Of a stretch of 64,000 nt of DNA, positions 42,685 to 51,856 are shown piece by piece. Source of the DNA: an uncultured Acidaminococcus sp. (GTDB taxonomy: Bacteria; Bacillota; Negativicutes; Acidaminococcales; Acidaminococcaceae); the NCBI GenBank assembly GCA_900315205.1, contig OMYF01000004.1:1-64000 (forward strand), given 5' to 3'. The translations under genes and the position numbers were made by a program. A model generated the notes under the pieces. The model did no database searches, was not told the DNA's origin, and saw nothing but the letters and a program-made list of their open reading frames with translations. The number at the start of each line of letters is the position of its first letter. Position 1 is the first letter of the stretch.

Positions 42685-44426
42685 TGTCCATAGAAAAGAA
42701 TACATCCAGCGGGAACACCCTGAAAAAAGTCTGGAATGTTATCGATGCCTATCGGCTGCTCCTCTGGGGAAGCCTGGTGCTGGCGGAGATTTCCGTCGCC
42801 CTCCAGCTGTATGTGCCCATCCTTTTTGGCCGGGCCATTGACGGAATTGTGGGGCCGGGAAAGGTGGATTTTGCCCGGGTGGGGCAGACCACTGTCCAGA
42901 TCCTGGTGCTGGTCATCCTGTCCAGCCTGGCTACCTGGGCCATGAACCTGATCAACAACAAGCTGGCCTTCAATACGGTACGGGATATCCGGGGCCGGGC
43001 CATCCGGCAGATTCAGCAGCTGCCCCTGGCCTTCCTGGACAGCCACAGCACCGGAGATCTGGTCCAGCGGGTCATTGCCGATGTGGACCAGATCTGCGAC
43101 GGGCTGCTCCTGGGCTTTACCCAGCTGTTTTCCGGCCTGGTGACCATTGTGCTCACCCTGTACTTTATGTTTTCCACCCATATGGAAATTTCTCTCATGG
43201 TCATGGTGCTGACTCCGGTCAGCTTCCTGGTGGCCCGGTTCATTGCTGGCCGGTCCTATCGGCTGTTCCAGAACCAGACTGCCATCCGGGGGAAGCAGAC
43301 GGCTCTCATCAACGAAACCCTGGGCAGTGAAAAAGTGGTGAAGGCCTTCAGCCACGAAGCCCGTTCCTCGGAACAGTTCCGGACTATCAACGAAGACCTG
43401 CAGCAGGCCACCCAGGGAGCCCTGTTCTACAGTTCCCTGACTAACCCCTCCACCCGGGCAGTGAACAATGCCATCTATGCCCTGGTGGCTCTGGTGGGCT
43501 GCCGGGAGATCCTTTCCGGAGGCCTCACCGTAGGGGGACTGACGGTGCTGCTGTATTACGCCAACCAATACATGAAACCCTTTACGGACATCAGCTCCGT
43601 GGCCACCGAGCTCCAGAACGCACTGGCCTGCGCCGCCCGGGTCTTTGCCCTCATCGAGGAACAGCCCCAGAGCCCCGATCCTTCCCGACAGCTGGAGTTC
43701 CGGGAAGGCCGGCTGGCCATCGACCATGTGTATTTCTCCTACAATAAGAAGAAACCTTTGATTGAAGACTTCAACTTCCAGGTGGAACCGGGGCAGACCA
43801 CGGCCATTGTGGGACCTACCGGCTGCGGCAAGAGCACCTTCATCAACCTGCTGATGCGGTTCTACGATGTGGACCGGGGTTCCATCGCCATCGACGGAGA
43901 GGATACGGCCGAGGTGGACCGCCACTCCCTCCGCCGGACCTACGGAATGGTGCTCCAGGAAACCTGGCTGAAGCAGGGAACCATCCGGGAGAACATCGCC
44001 TTCGGGAAACCGGAGGCCACGGAAGAGGAAATCGTCCGTGCGGCCAAAGAAGCCCACAGCTGGGAATTCATCCGCCGGCTGCCCCAGGGACTGGATACGG
44101 TGGTGGATGATGACAGCCTGAGCCAGGGGCAAAAGCAGCTGCTGTGCATTACCAGGGTGATGCTGGCACTGCCGCCCATGCTGATCCTGGACGAAGCCAC
44201 CTCCAGCATCGATACCAGGACGGAAATCCAGATCCAGAATGCCTTCGCCAAGCTGATGGAAGGCCGGACCAGCTTCATTGTGGCCCACCGGCTGTCCACC
44301 ATCCGCAGCGCGGACCGGATTCTGGTAATGAAGGACGGGAAGATCATCGAGCAGGGGACCCACGAAAGCCTGATGGCCAAGGGGGGCTTCTACAAAGACC
44401 TGTACAACAGCCAGTTTGCCGGGTAA
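42684..44426 (+). CDS. Heterodimeric ABC exporter subunit B
   Basis: A 580-residue partner half-transporter. Walker A is GPTGCGKST, and Walker B MLILDEATS keeps the catalytic Glu, while the signature motif is altered to LSQGQKQ. With subunit A this gives one consensus and one degenerate nucleotide site, the normal arrangement in this exporter class. Helices 1-6 lie in residues ~20-320. The start overlaps the previous stop, so the two are made together. Confidence 0.9.
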   Translation: MSIEKNTSSGNTLKKVWNVIDAYRLLLWGSLVLAEISVALQLYVPILFGRAIDGIVGPGKVDFARVGQTTVQILVLVILSSLATWAMNLINNKLAFNTVRDIRGRAIRQIQQLPLAFLDSHSTGDLVQRVIADVDQICDGLLLGFTQLFSGLVTIVLTLYFMFSTHMEISLMVMVLTPVSFLVARFIAGRSYRLFQNQTAIRGKQTALINETLGSEKVVKAFSHEARSSEQFRTINEDLQQATQGALFYSSLTNPSTRAVNNAIYALVALVGCREILSGGLTVGGLTVLLYYANQYMKPFTDISSVATELQNALACAARVFALIEEQPQSPDPSRQLEFREGRLAIDHVYFSYNKKKPLIEDFNFQVEPGQTTAIVGPTGCGKSTFINLLMRFYDVDRGSIAIDGEDTAEVDRHSLRRTYGMVLQETWLKQGTIRENIAFGKPEATEEEIVRAAKEAHSWEFIRRLPQGLDTVVDDDSLSQGQKQLLCITRVMLALPPMLILDEATSSIDTRTEIQIQNAFAKLMEGRTSFIVAHRLSTIRSADRILVMKDGKIIEQGTHESLMAKGGFYKDLYNSQFAG

Positions 44427-44631
44427 AAAAAGATTCAGAACCGTTCGTTACTTACTCTATGGGGCCCTGTGGACGCTTTTGTTCCGGGGCTCCATGCTTT
44501 ATCCAGAGCGGGCCTGTTCCGGATGCATTCTGCCGAAGCAGGAGCTGCACATCAATCTGTCGGATGCATGTCAGTTTTCTTATGACTTTTCAGGGCGCCG
44601 GGCAGCGGACAGGGTGTATAATGAAAAATAA
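44416..44631 (+). CDS. Possible small membrane peptide, doubtful
   Basis: A 71-residue open frame from TTG 44416, overlapping the ABC gene by 11 bases. It has one hydrophobic segment (YLLYGALWTLLF) and a Cys pair. No ribosome site is seen and I do not recognise it; it may be chance. Confidence 0.2.
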   Translation: MPGKKRFRTVRYLLYGALWTLLFRGSMLYPERACSGCILPKQELHINLSDACQFSYDFSGRRAADRVYNEK

Positions 44632-44661
44632 GTCAAATCCAGAGCTGCAAAGGAGAAAATC

Positions 44662-45354
44662 ATGACAGTCTGTCTGCCGGATCACTGCCGGGAATGCAAT
44701 GGCCAGTGCCTGAAAGACGTGGAATTCCTGATGGGCATGCCGCCGGAAAAAGCAAAACTGCTGCTGTCCCATTCCAGGCGCCTGTGCCTGCCCAAAGGGG
44801 CTTATCTTTTCCATGAAGGGGATCCCTGTGACGCCATTTATATCGTCCATCAGGGCAGGGTCAAACTCTGTGCCTATGATTCGGATGGACAGGAACGGAT
44901 CGCTTCCATCTTTGCAGAACATGATACCATCTGGGAAGGCGTCCTTGTGCCCGGCAGTTATTATTCGGCTTCAGCCGTCTGTATGTCACAGGTGGCCTGC
45001 TGCCGGCTCACGCGGAAAGATTTTGAGGAGGCGGTCAGGGAACCGGAACTCGCCATGCGGATCATTGCGCTGCTCAGCAAAAAGATCCATGATGCCAACC
45101 GAAGGAATCTTCTGAAGAGCATTGCCGATCCGAAAGAACGGGTGGCCGGTCTGCTGCTTTACCGGTACCGCCGGCAGACCAGTGATACTGTGACCATGCG
45201 CCTTGAAGAAATGGCGGGCATCCTTTCGCTGCGGCCTGAAACCATCAGCCGTAAACTGAAGGAACTGGAACGGGAAGGATATATCCGGAAGACAGGACAG
45301 AGCAGCATCCAGATCCTGGACGCCGACAAACTGCTGGGCATGGTCAGTTACTGA
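44662..45354 (+). CDS. Crp/Fnr-family regulator with N-terminal cysteine cluster
   Basis: A 230-residue protein. Cys4, Cys9, Cys12 and Cys16 (CLPDHCRECNGQC) precede the cyclic-nucleotide-like beta-barrel, which suggests a 4Fe-4S oxygen sensor as in FNR. The DNA-binding end has MRLEEMAGILSLRPETISRKL, a standard Crp/Fnr helix-turn-helix. The adjacent pflA and pflB promoters each contain an FNR-type box (TTGA-N6-TCAA) at -41.5, so it is their likely activator. A TATAAT box at 44619-44624 precedes the gene. RBS AAAGGAG. Confidence 0.85.
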   Translation: MTVCLPDHCRECNGQCLKDVEFLMGMPPEKAKLLLSHSRRLCLPKGAYLFHEGDPCDAIYIVHQGRVKLCAYDSDGQERIASIFAEHDTIWEGVLVPGSYYSASAVCMSQVACCRLTRKDFEEAVREPELAMRIIALLSKKIHDANRRNLLKSIADPKERVAGLLLYRYRRQTSDTVTMRLEEMAGILSLRPETISRKLKELEREGYIRKTGQSSIQILDADKLLGMVSY

Positions 45355-45425
45355 AGTGTTTTTGCCGTACCGGGCAGACTGAGCCGGCCGTCCTGCGGCG
45401 TTCCTGAAGAAAGTTTTTTCCATTC

Positions 45426-45467
45426 TTGAGTACAGTCAAGGAATTTTTATGCGCTGGTGGTTATAAT
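45426..45467 (+). promoter_or_regulatory. pflA promoter with FNR-type box
   Basis: TTGAGTACAGTCAA (45426-45439) and -10 TATAAT (45462-45467). The box centre lies 41-42 bases before the expected start point, the class II activator geometry. The same layout occurs before pflB. Confidence 0.75.
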
Positions 45468-45580
45468 GATCCCATACGAGTATAGTTACCGGGCCGTTCT
45501 GTTTTAAATCTGCAGCAGCTTTCCTGCTGTGCCGCAGGCCTGGGGCCTGAACAGGTCATGATCATCGGAGGGGACTGTTT

Positions 45581-46318
45581 ATGATTCAGGGACGCATCCA
45601 TTCCATTGAGACATTCGGTTCTGTTGACGGACCGGGCGTCCGTTTTGTCATCTTTGTACAGGGCTGCCGGATGCGGTGCCTTTACTGTCATAATGTCGAC
45701 ACTTGGGAAACGGAGCCTGCAGCGGGCTGCATGCTGCAAAGCCCCGATGCGCTGCTTGACCGGGCAGAACGGTACAGGCCCTACTGGGGAAAGGACGGAG
45801 GGATTACGGTAAGCGGGGGAGAACCTCTGCTGCAGCTTGATTTCCTGCTGGACCTTTTTCGGAAAGCCCGGGCCAGGAATATCGGTACCTGCATCGATAC
45901 GGCAGGACAGCCTTTTACCAGGGATGATCCGTTCTTTCAGAAATTCCAGGAACTGATGGAGGTTACGGATCTTCTCCTGCTGGATATCAAGCACATCGAT
46001 CCGCAGGCGCACCTGCAGCTGACGGGACAGCCCAATGCCAACATCCTGGATCTTTTCCGATATCTGTCGGAGATCGGGAAACCTGTCTGGGTGCGTCAGG
46101 TACTGGTACCTGGGTATACGGACGATCCGGCGTCCCTTCGCCGCACACGGGAATTCCTGGACACACTCCGCAATGTGCAGAAGGTGGAAGTGCTCCCTTA
46201 TCATAATATGGCGCTCTTCAAATGGGAGGCCCTCGGGATCCCCAACAAGCTTAAGGATGTGGTCCCGCCTTCGCGCGAAGCTGTGGAGCGGGCTGAAAAA
46301 ATATTGGGAGCAGGATGA
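45581..46318 (+). CDS. pflA: Pyruvate formate-lyase activating enzyme
   Basis: A 245-residue radical-SAM protein. GCRMRCLYCHNVDTW holds the CxxxCxxC cluster motif, GGITVSGGEPLLQ the SAM-binding GGE, and LLLDIKHID and VRQVLVPGYTDD the later family blocks. It installs the glycyl radical on PflB. ATG 45581 follows CGGAGGGG. It is separated from pflB by a 436-base region with its own FNR-type promoter, rather than sharing an operon start. Confidence 0.95.
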   Translation: MIQGRIHSIETFGSVDGPGVRFVIFVQGCRMRCLYCHNVDTWETEPAAGCMLQSPDALLDRAERYRPYWGKDGGITVSGGEPLLQLDFLLDLFRKARARNIGTCIDTAGQPFTRDDPFFQKFQELMEVTDLLLLDIKHIDPQAHLQLTGQPNANILDLFRYLSEIGKPVWVRQVLVPGYTDDPASLRRTREFLDTLRNVQKVEVLPYHNMALFKWEALGIPNKLKDVVPPSREAVERAEKILGAG

Positions 46319-46346
46319 GAAGCGCATCTGCCGTGCCTGCCTCTAA

Positions 46347-46545
46347 GGGGCTGTGGAGCGTTGATGCTTTGGAGCTGTGGGGCTTTGAGGACTCTCTTTC
46401 CATTACCGTGGAATCCATCTTTTCGGCCGGTCCGCCACAGAGGACCTGGCCCGTAAGTGTCGGGAAAGGGGCTGTGAAGCTGTGGTGCCGGGATCAGAGG
46501 TTTGAGTTTTGAAGCGTAAGAGCTGTGGCGCTGTGCAGCTGTGTG
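46347..46545 (+). repeat. Degenerate GCTGTG repeats between pflA and pflB
   Basis: Seven copies of GCTGTG, mostly as GAGCTGTGG-like words, lie scattered in this stretch (near 46350, 46374, 46471, 46480, 46522, 46530 and 46538). The spacing is irregular and no frame is open. It may be a decayed minisatellite. Confidence 0.4.
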
Positions 46546-46548
46546 GCT

Positions 46549-46570
46549 GAGAGCGGTACGGCTCTCTTTT
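46549..46570 (+). terminator. Short terminator between pflA and pflB
   Basis: GAGAGC-GGTACG-GCTCTC followed by TTTT. Confidence 0.65.
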
Positions 46571-46664
46571 GCATTTCTGGAGACCGCACGGGCAGGGATC
46601 CCGGCCTTTCCTGTTCCGCTGCTTAAAAAACTGAATTGCGCGACTTTGCGGAGCGGCGGGAAAC

Positions 46665-46706
46665 TTGATTCCAGTCAAGGAATCCTTTCCCGGGAACGGC
46701 TATGAT
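46665..46706 (+). promoter_or_regulatory. pflB promoter with FNR-type box
   Basis: TTGATTCCAGTCAA (46665-46678) and -10 TATGAT (46701-46706), exactly the same 36-base offset between box start and -10 start as at pflA. The sequence CAGTCAAGGAAT is shared by both sites. Confidence 0.75.
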
Positions 46707-46754
46707 ATACCCATCGGGCAAAGATTCCAGATACTGCAAGAGGAGGGGCGCTGC

Positions 46755-49034
46755 ATGGAAGAAATGAGTCAGAATGAAGCATGGAGAGGATTCAAAGGTG
46801 TGAAATGGAGGGATGACGTCAACGTCCGTGACTTTATCCAGAAGAACTATACGCCTTACGACGGGGATGAGAGTTTCCTCGCGGGGCCGACGGAAGCGAC
46901 GAATCTCTTATGGGACAAGGTCCAGGAACTGCAAAAAGAGGAGCGGGCCAGAGGAGGCGTGCTGGACTGCGAAACAGAGGTCGTTTCGACGCTGACTGCT
47001 TATGGCCCCGGCTACATCGATGATAGCCTGAAGGATCTGGAGCAGGTGGTGGGCCTGCAGACTGATAAACCGCTGAAACGGGCTTTCATGCCGTTCGGGG
47101 GTATCAAGATGGCCGAGGAAGCGGCGGAGACCTATGGCTACAGGATCAATCCAAAGTTCCACAAGATCTTTACGGAATACCATAAAACCCACAATACAGC
47201 TGTCTTTGACGCCTATACGGATGAAATGCGCAAAGCCCGCCACAGCCATATCATCACAGGTCTGCCCGATGCGTATGGCCGGGGCCGGATCGTCGGCGAT
47301 TACCGGAGAGTGGCTCTTTACGGCATCGATTTCCTGATTGCCAGGAAAAAAGCTGATTTTGCTGACTGCGGCTGCGGGGTCATGATGGATGACATCATCC
47401 GTCAGCGTGAGGAACTGGCTGATCAGATCCGTGCCCTGCGTCAGATGAAGGAAATGGCTGCCAGTTACGGCTTTGATATTTCCAATCCGGCAAGGAATGC
47501 CAAAGAAGCAGTCCAGTGGCTGTATTTCGGCTATCTCGCTGCAGTCAAGACGCAGAATGGTGCGGCCATGAGTGTGGGCCGGATCTCGACTTTCCTGGAT
47601 ATCTACATCAGCCGCGATCTTGCTGAAGGCACGCTGACAGAACAGCAGGCCCAGGAGCTGATCGATCATCTGACACTGAAATTCCGCATGGTCAAATTTG
47701 CGCGGATCCCGTCCTACAATCAGCTCTTTTCCGGGGATCCTGTGTGGGCGACGCTTGAAATGGGCGGTATCGGTATGGATGGCCGCCACATGGTCACAAA
47801 AAACGATTACCGCTTCCTCCATACGCTGGAAGATATGGGCCCCGCACCGGAGCCGAACCTGACCGTACTTTATTCTTCTGCCCTGCCGGAAAACTTCAGG
47901 AAGTATGCGGCCCATATTTCCGTTGCCACTTCCTGCATCCAGTATGAAAATGACGATGTGATGAAGCCCATCTGGGGTGATGATTACAGCATCTGCTGCT
48001 GCGTGTCCGCAACCCAGACAGGCAAGGAGATGCAGTTCTTCGGAGCCCGGGCCAATCTTGGGAAATGCCTGCTTTACGCAATCAACGGCGGCAAGGATGA
48101 AAAGTTCCTGAACAAGGACGGAACGCATATGCAGGTCGGTCCGGAATATGCACCGATCACGTCGCAGGTGCTGGATTATGATGAAGTCATGCATAAATTC
48201 GACCTGATGATGGACTGGCTGGCCGGCCTCTATGTCAATATCCTGAATCTCATCCAGTACATGCACGATAAATATTACTATGAAGCGGCTGAGATGGCCC
48301 TCATCGATACGGACGTGCGGCGGACGTTTGCCACGGGGATTGCCGGTTTTTCCCATGTGGTCGACTCTCTCTGCGCCATCAAATATGCCAGAGTGACTAC
48401 GGTGCGGGATGATTCCGGACTTGTCGTGGATTACAAAATAGAAGGTGATTTCCCCAGATACGGCAACGATGATGACCGGGCGGATGCCATTGCTGTATGG
48501 CTGCTGAAAACGTTTATGACAAAGCTGCGCAAACATCATACGTACCGCAATTCCGAAGCGACGACATCCATCCTGACGATTACGTCGAATGTCGTCTATG
48601 GAGGGGCGACGGGAGCTCTGCCTGACGGGCGCAAGGCTTATACCCCGTTTGCGCCGGGGGCAAATCCCGCGTACGGCGCGGAAAAAAATGGCCTCCTTGC
48701 GTCACTCAATTCCGTTGCCAAACTGCCTTATGAATACGCTCTGGACGGCATTTCCAACACCCAGACCATTGCACCTGAAACACTGGGCCATAACGAAGCA
48801 GAACGCAGGGACACACTGGTCCGCGTCCTGGACGGATATTTCGACCAGGGAGCTCACCATCTGAACGTCAATGTCTTCGGGCTGGATAAACTGATAGACT
48901 GTATGGAACATCCGGAAAGACCGGAATATGCGAACTTTACCATCCGTGTCTCCGGATATGCTGTGAAATTCATCGACCTCACGCGGACTCAGCAGCTCGA
49001 TGTCATTGCCCGCCGCGCTCATTCAGTCATGTGA
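46755..49034 (+). CDS. pflB: Formate C-acetyltransferase (pyruvate formate-lyase)
   Basis: A 759-residue glycyl-radical enzyme; ATG 46755 behind AGAGGAGGGG (a longer frame overlaps the promoter and is rejected). The catalytic cysteine pair lies within ICCCVSATQTG (Cys414-416), and the radical glycine is Gly734 in RVSGYAV near the C-terminus. It cleaves pyruvate with CoA to acetyl-CoA and formate without oxygen, a main energy reaction in fermenters. Activated by PflA encoded upstream; probably FNR-controlled. Confidence 0.96.
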   Translation: MEEMSQNEAWRGFKGVKWRDDVNVRDFIQKNYTPYDGDESFLAGPTEATNLLWDKVQELQKEERARGGVLDCETEVVSTLTAYGPGYIDDSLKDLEQVVGLQTDKPLKRAFMPFGGIKMAEEAAETYGYRINPKFHKIFTEYHKTHNTAVFDAYTDEMRKARHSHIITGLPDAYGRGRIVGDYRRVALYGIDFLIARKKADFADCGCGVMMDDIIRQREELADQIRALRQMKEMAASYGFDISNPARNAKEAVQWLYFGYLAAVKTQNGAAMSVGRISTFLDIYISRDLAEGTLTEQQAQELIDHLTLKFRMVKFARIPSYNQLFSGDPVWATLEMGGIGMDGRHMVTKNDYRFLHTLEDMGPAPEPNLTVLYSSALPENFRKYAAHISVATSCIQYENDDVMKPIWGDDYSICCCVSATQTGKEMQFFGARANLGKCLLYAINGGKDEKFLNKDGTHMQVGPEYAPITSQVLDYDEVMHKFDLMMDWLAGLYVNILNLIQYMHDKYYYEAAEMALIDTDVRRTFATGIAGFSHVVDSLCAIKYARVTTVRDDSGLVVDYKIEGDFPRYGNDDDRADAIAVWLLKTFMTKLRKHHTYRNSEATTSILTITSNVVYGGATGALPDGRKAYTPFAPGANPAYGAEKNGLLASLNSVAKLPYEYALDGISNTQTIAPETLGHNEAERRDTLVRVLDGYFDQGAHHLNVNVFGLDKLIDCMEHPERPEYANFTIRVSGYAVKFIDLTRTQQLDVIARRAHSVM

Positions 49035-49113
49035 AAGGACTGCGCCGCCGGATGCGGAATACTGCCCTGACGGGTCTGTTCCGTACCGGCCGGCCACCTC
49101 GTTTCCCCCACAG

Positions 49114-49155
49114 CTTCCCGTCAGCTCCCGCAAAAGGGCGCTGACGGGAAGTTTT
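49114..49155 (+). terminator. pflB terminator
   Basis: CTTCCCGTCAGC/GCTGACGGGAAG, a perfect 12-base stem, then TTTT. Confidence 0.85.
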
Positions 49156-49297
49156 CCCTGTGTGGGAGACTGCCGGTAAAGCCTGATAAAACCGGTTTTC
49201 GGGGCACTTTACAAAAGCAGTGCTTTTTTCCACTGGATTTATGTGCCTGAAATGGAGTAAAATAGTTGCTGTGAAACGCATGAAGGTAGGTGAAAAC

Positions 49298-49894
49298 ATG
49301 CAGCCTGTAGAAGTTGTGATAGCAACCCACAATCAGGGCAAAGTCAAGGAATTCAAGACACTGATGGAGTCTCTGGGACTGACTTTTACTTGTTTGAGCG
49401 ATTATCCTCATATTGAGGAACCCGAGGAAACAGGTCGCACGTTCGCAGCCAACGCCCGTCTCAAGGCCACGTATTATGCCAGAGCCCTGGGAAAGGTCTG
49501 CCTGGCGGATGATTCGGGGCTGGAGATCCTGAGCCTCAAAGGGGCGCCGGGTGTCCGTTCCGCCCGTTATGCCGGCGAAGACGCCACTGCTGAAGAAAAC
49601 AACGAACTGCTCCTGAAGAATATGAAGATGCAGGTGCGAAGGAACTGCCGCTTCTTTTGTGCTCTTGCCGTCGCTTCACCGGATGGCAGGATCCTGGTCG
49701 AGTCGTCCGGGATCTGCGAAGGTCTTCTCCTGCATGAACCAAGAGGGACGAATGGCTTCGGCTATGATCCGCTTTTCTGGTCCACAGAACTGCACAAACC
49801 TCTCGGAGAGGCAACGATGGAGGAGAAAAACAGCATCAGCCATCGGGCCAAGGCAATCCGCAAACTCGTCAATCTATGGAGAAGAAAGAAATGA
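49298..49894 (+). CDS. rdgB: RdgB/HAM1-type dITP/XTP pyrophosphatase
   Basis: A 198-residue protein; ATG 49298 follows GAAGGTAGG. IATHNQGKVKEF opens the family fold, LADDSGLEI carries the metal-binding Asp pair, GAPGVRSARYAG follows, and GTNGFGYDPLF and EKNSISHRAKA are the late motifs. It hydrolyses non-canonical purine NTPs and keeps them out of DNA. Its stop overlaps the next gene (ATGA). Confidence 0.95.
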   Translation: MQPVEVVIATHNQGKVKEFKTLMESLGLTFTCLSDYPHIEEPEETGRTFAANARLKATYYARALGKVCLADDSGLEILSLKGAPGVRSARYAGEDATAEENNELLLKNMKMQVRRNCRFFCALAVASPDGRILVESSGICEGLLLHEPRGTNGFGYDPLFWSTELHKPLGEATMEEKNSISHRAKAIRKLVNLWRRKK

Positions 49895-50367
49895 GAATCG
49901 GTGTAATCAGCGATACCCACGGCAGCCTGAAATCCATCGACCGCGCCATTGCTGCCGCCGGCAGAGTGGAACTGTGGCTTCATGCCGGTGACTACAGTCA
50001 GGACGCACCCTATCTGGAAAAACAGTCCGGGGTCCCGGTCTATGCGGTCTGCGGCAACTGTGATGTCTATGAGAACCGCGGCCCTGTCGAGGTCGTGACG
50101 AAACTCGAGGATTTCACCATTGCCATGGTCCACGGCAATCGCTATGTATCCGGCAGCCATTTTGACCGCCTCATTTACTGGGCGGAAGAAAAGAAGGCTG
50201 ACGTGGTCGTTTTTGGGCATATCCATATCCCTGTCAATGAAGAAGTGGACGGCATCCTCGTGATCAATCCGGGAAGTGCAGCCAGGCCCCGCAATAAGAT
50301 CCCGACCTGCGGCGTCCTGACACTCCTGAAGGGAAGAAAACCAGTTTTTGAAATTTGTCCGATCTGA
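49891..50367 (+). CDS. YfcE/MJ0936-type metallophosphodiesterase
   Basis: A 158-residue calcineurin-like phosphoesterase. Metal-binding motifs are GVISDTHG, HAGD, GNCD, VHGN and GHIH. ATG 49891 overlaps the rdgB stop; ATG 49876 is an alternative. Relatives hydrolyse phosphodiesters, but the physiological substrate is not known. The pairing with rdgB is common and suggests a shared transcript. Confidence 0.92.
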   Translation: MRIGVISDTHGSLKSIDRAIAAAGRVELWLHAGDYSQDAPYLEKQSGVPVYAVCGNCDVYENRGPVEVVTKLEDFTIAMVHGNRYVSGSHFDRLIYWAEEKKADVVVFGHIHIPVNEEVDGILVINPGSAARPRNKIPTCGVLTLLKGRKPVFEICPI

Positions 50368-50507
50368 CAGTCGGAGTGAAACCGGAATGTGCCTGACCAG
50401 GGATATCCGGTATATCACCGGGGCACCGGCGCCGTGCCGTTGCATGGAGCCGGCATGCAGAAGGAATCACTGTGCCCCGGGCTGGAAATGTGGAATGGAG
50501 GAAGAAA

Positions 50508-51758
50508 ATGGCAGATACTCAGAAACTGAATGAAGAGTCTTTACAAATGCATGCCGCAAATCACGGCAAACTGGAAACGCGCTGCAAGGTGCCCCTGGAA
50601 AACGGTCATGACCTGGCCATCGCATATACGCCGGGCGTAGCGGCACCCTGCCTCAAGATCAAGGACGATCCGAAACTGTCCTTCGAATATACGTGGCGCG
50701 GCAATGTGGTTGCCGTCATCACCGACGGGACCCGCGTCCTCGGCATGGGTGATATCGGGGCAGAAGCGGCCATGCCCGTCATGGAAGGCAAGTCCGTCCT
50801 CTACAAGAAATTCGGTGATATCGATTCTGTCCCCATCTGCATCGACACAAAGGATCCGGACGAATTCATTTCCATCGTGGAAAAACTCCAGCCTTCTTTC
50901 GGCGGTGTGAACCTGGAAGATATTTCTTCACCGAAATGCTATCAGATCGAAGCGGAGCTGATCAAGCGCTGCCAGATCCCTATTTTCCACGATGATCAGC
51001 ATGGTACGGCCATCATTGCCTGTGCCGCTGTACTGGGCGCTCTGCGCTTTGTCAAAAAAGATATCTCCAGTGCCCGCTGTGTCGTCAACGGGTGCGGCGC
51101 TGCCGGCTCTGCCATTGGCAAGCTGCTGTACCGTCTGGGAGTCAAGGACCTTATCATGATTGACAGCAAAGGGGCCCTTTACAAAGGCCGTCCGGGCCAT
51201 ATGGACATGGCCAAGGAATATCTGGCCGGCGTGACCAACAAAAATCTCTATAAAGGAGATCTGGCCGGTGCCGTAAAGGGAGCCGACGTGGTCATTGGTG
51301 TATCGAAGCCCGGTGCCATCACGGCTGATATGATCCGCACAATGAATGACAAGCCCATCGTCTTTGCTCTGGCCAACCCTGTGCCCGAGATTTCCTATGA
51401 GGAAGCAAAGGCTGCCGGCGCTGCCGTAGCCGGGACCGGCCGCAGCGACACGCCGAACCAGGTAAACAATGTCTGCGTGTTCCCGGGTGTGTTCCGCGGA
51501 GCCCTGGACGTCCGCTCTTCCGCCATCACGGAAGAAATGAAAGTCGCCGCTGTCCACGCTATTGCCGGCCTCATCAAAGATGAGGAACTGCGTGAGGACT
51601 ACGTCGTGGCCGGCGCCTTTGACCGGCGCATCGTGCCGGAAGTCGCCGCTGCCGTGGCAAAGGTCGCCATGGAGCAGGGAATCGCCCGCATCAAACGGGA
51701 TCCTGAAGATATCAAAAAGGAAGCGGCAGCCCGCATCGCAAAGAACTGGAATGCCTGA
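50508..51758 (+). CDS. NAD(P)-dependent malic enzyme
   Basis: A 416-residue short-form malic enzyme; ATG 50508 follows GGAGGAAG. YTPGVAAPCLKI carries the family Tyr, FHDDQHGTAIIACAAV the metal ligands, and VVNGCGAAGSAIGKLL the dinucleotide fold. It decarboxylates malate to pyruvate, feeding pyruvate formate-lyase encoded upstream. NAD versus NADP use cannot be decided with certainty. Confidence 0.94.
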   Translation: MADTQKLNEESLQMHAANHGKLETRCKVPLENGHDLAIAYTPGVAAPCLKIKDDPKLSFEYTWRGNVVAVITDGTRVLGMGDIGAEAAMPVMEGKSVLYKKFGDIDSVPICIDTKDPDEFISIVEKLQPSFGGVNLEDISSPKCYQIEAELIKRCQIPIFHDDQHGTAIIACAAVLGALRFVKKDISSARCVVNGCGAAGSAIGKLLYRLGVKDLIMIDSKGALYKGRPGHMDMAKEYLAGVTNKNLYKGDLAGAVKGADVVIGVSKPGAITADMIRTMNDKPIVFALANPVPEISYEEAKAAGAAVAGTGRSDTPNQVNNVCVFPGVFRGALDVRSSAITEEMKVAAVHAIAGLIKDEELREDYVVAGAFDRRIVPEVAAAVAKVAMEQGIARIKRDPEDIKKEAAARIAKNWNA

Positions 51759-51856
51759 AACCGCGGCTGTCCCGGTTTCCTGTACCGGCAGGAAGACGGC
51801 GTGCTGCCGGGACGGACGGTGATCCAATACACATTATCACAAAGGAGAGTTGTCTT

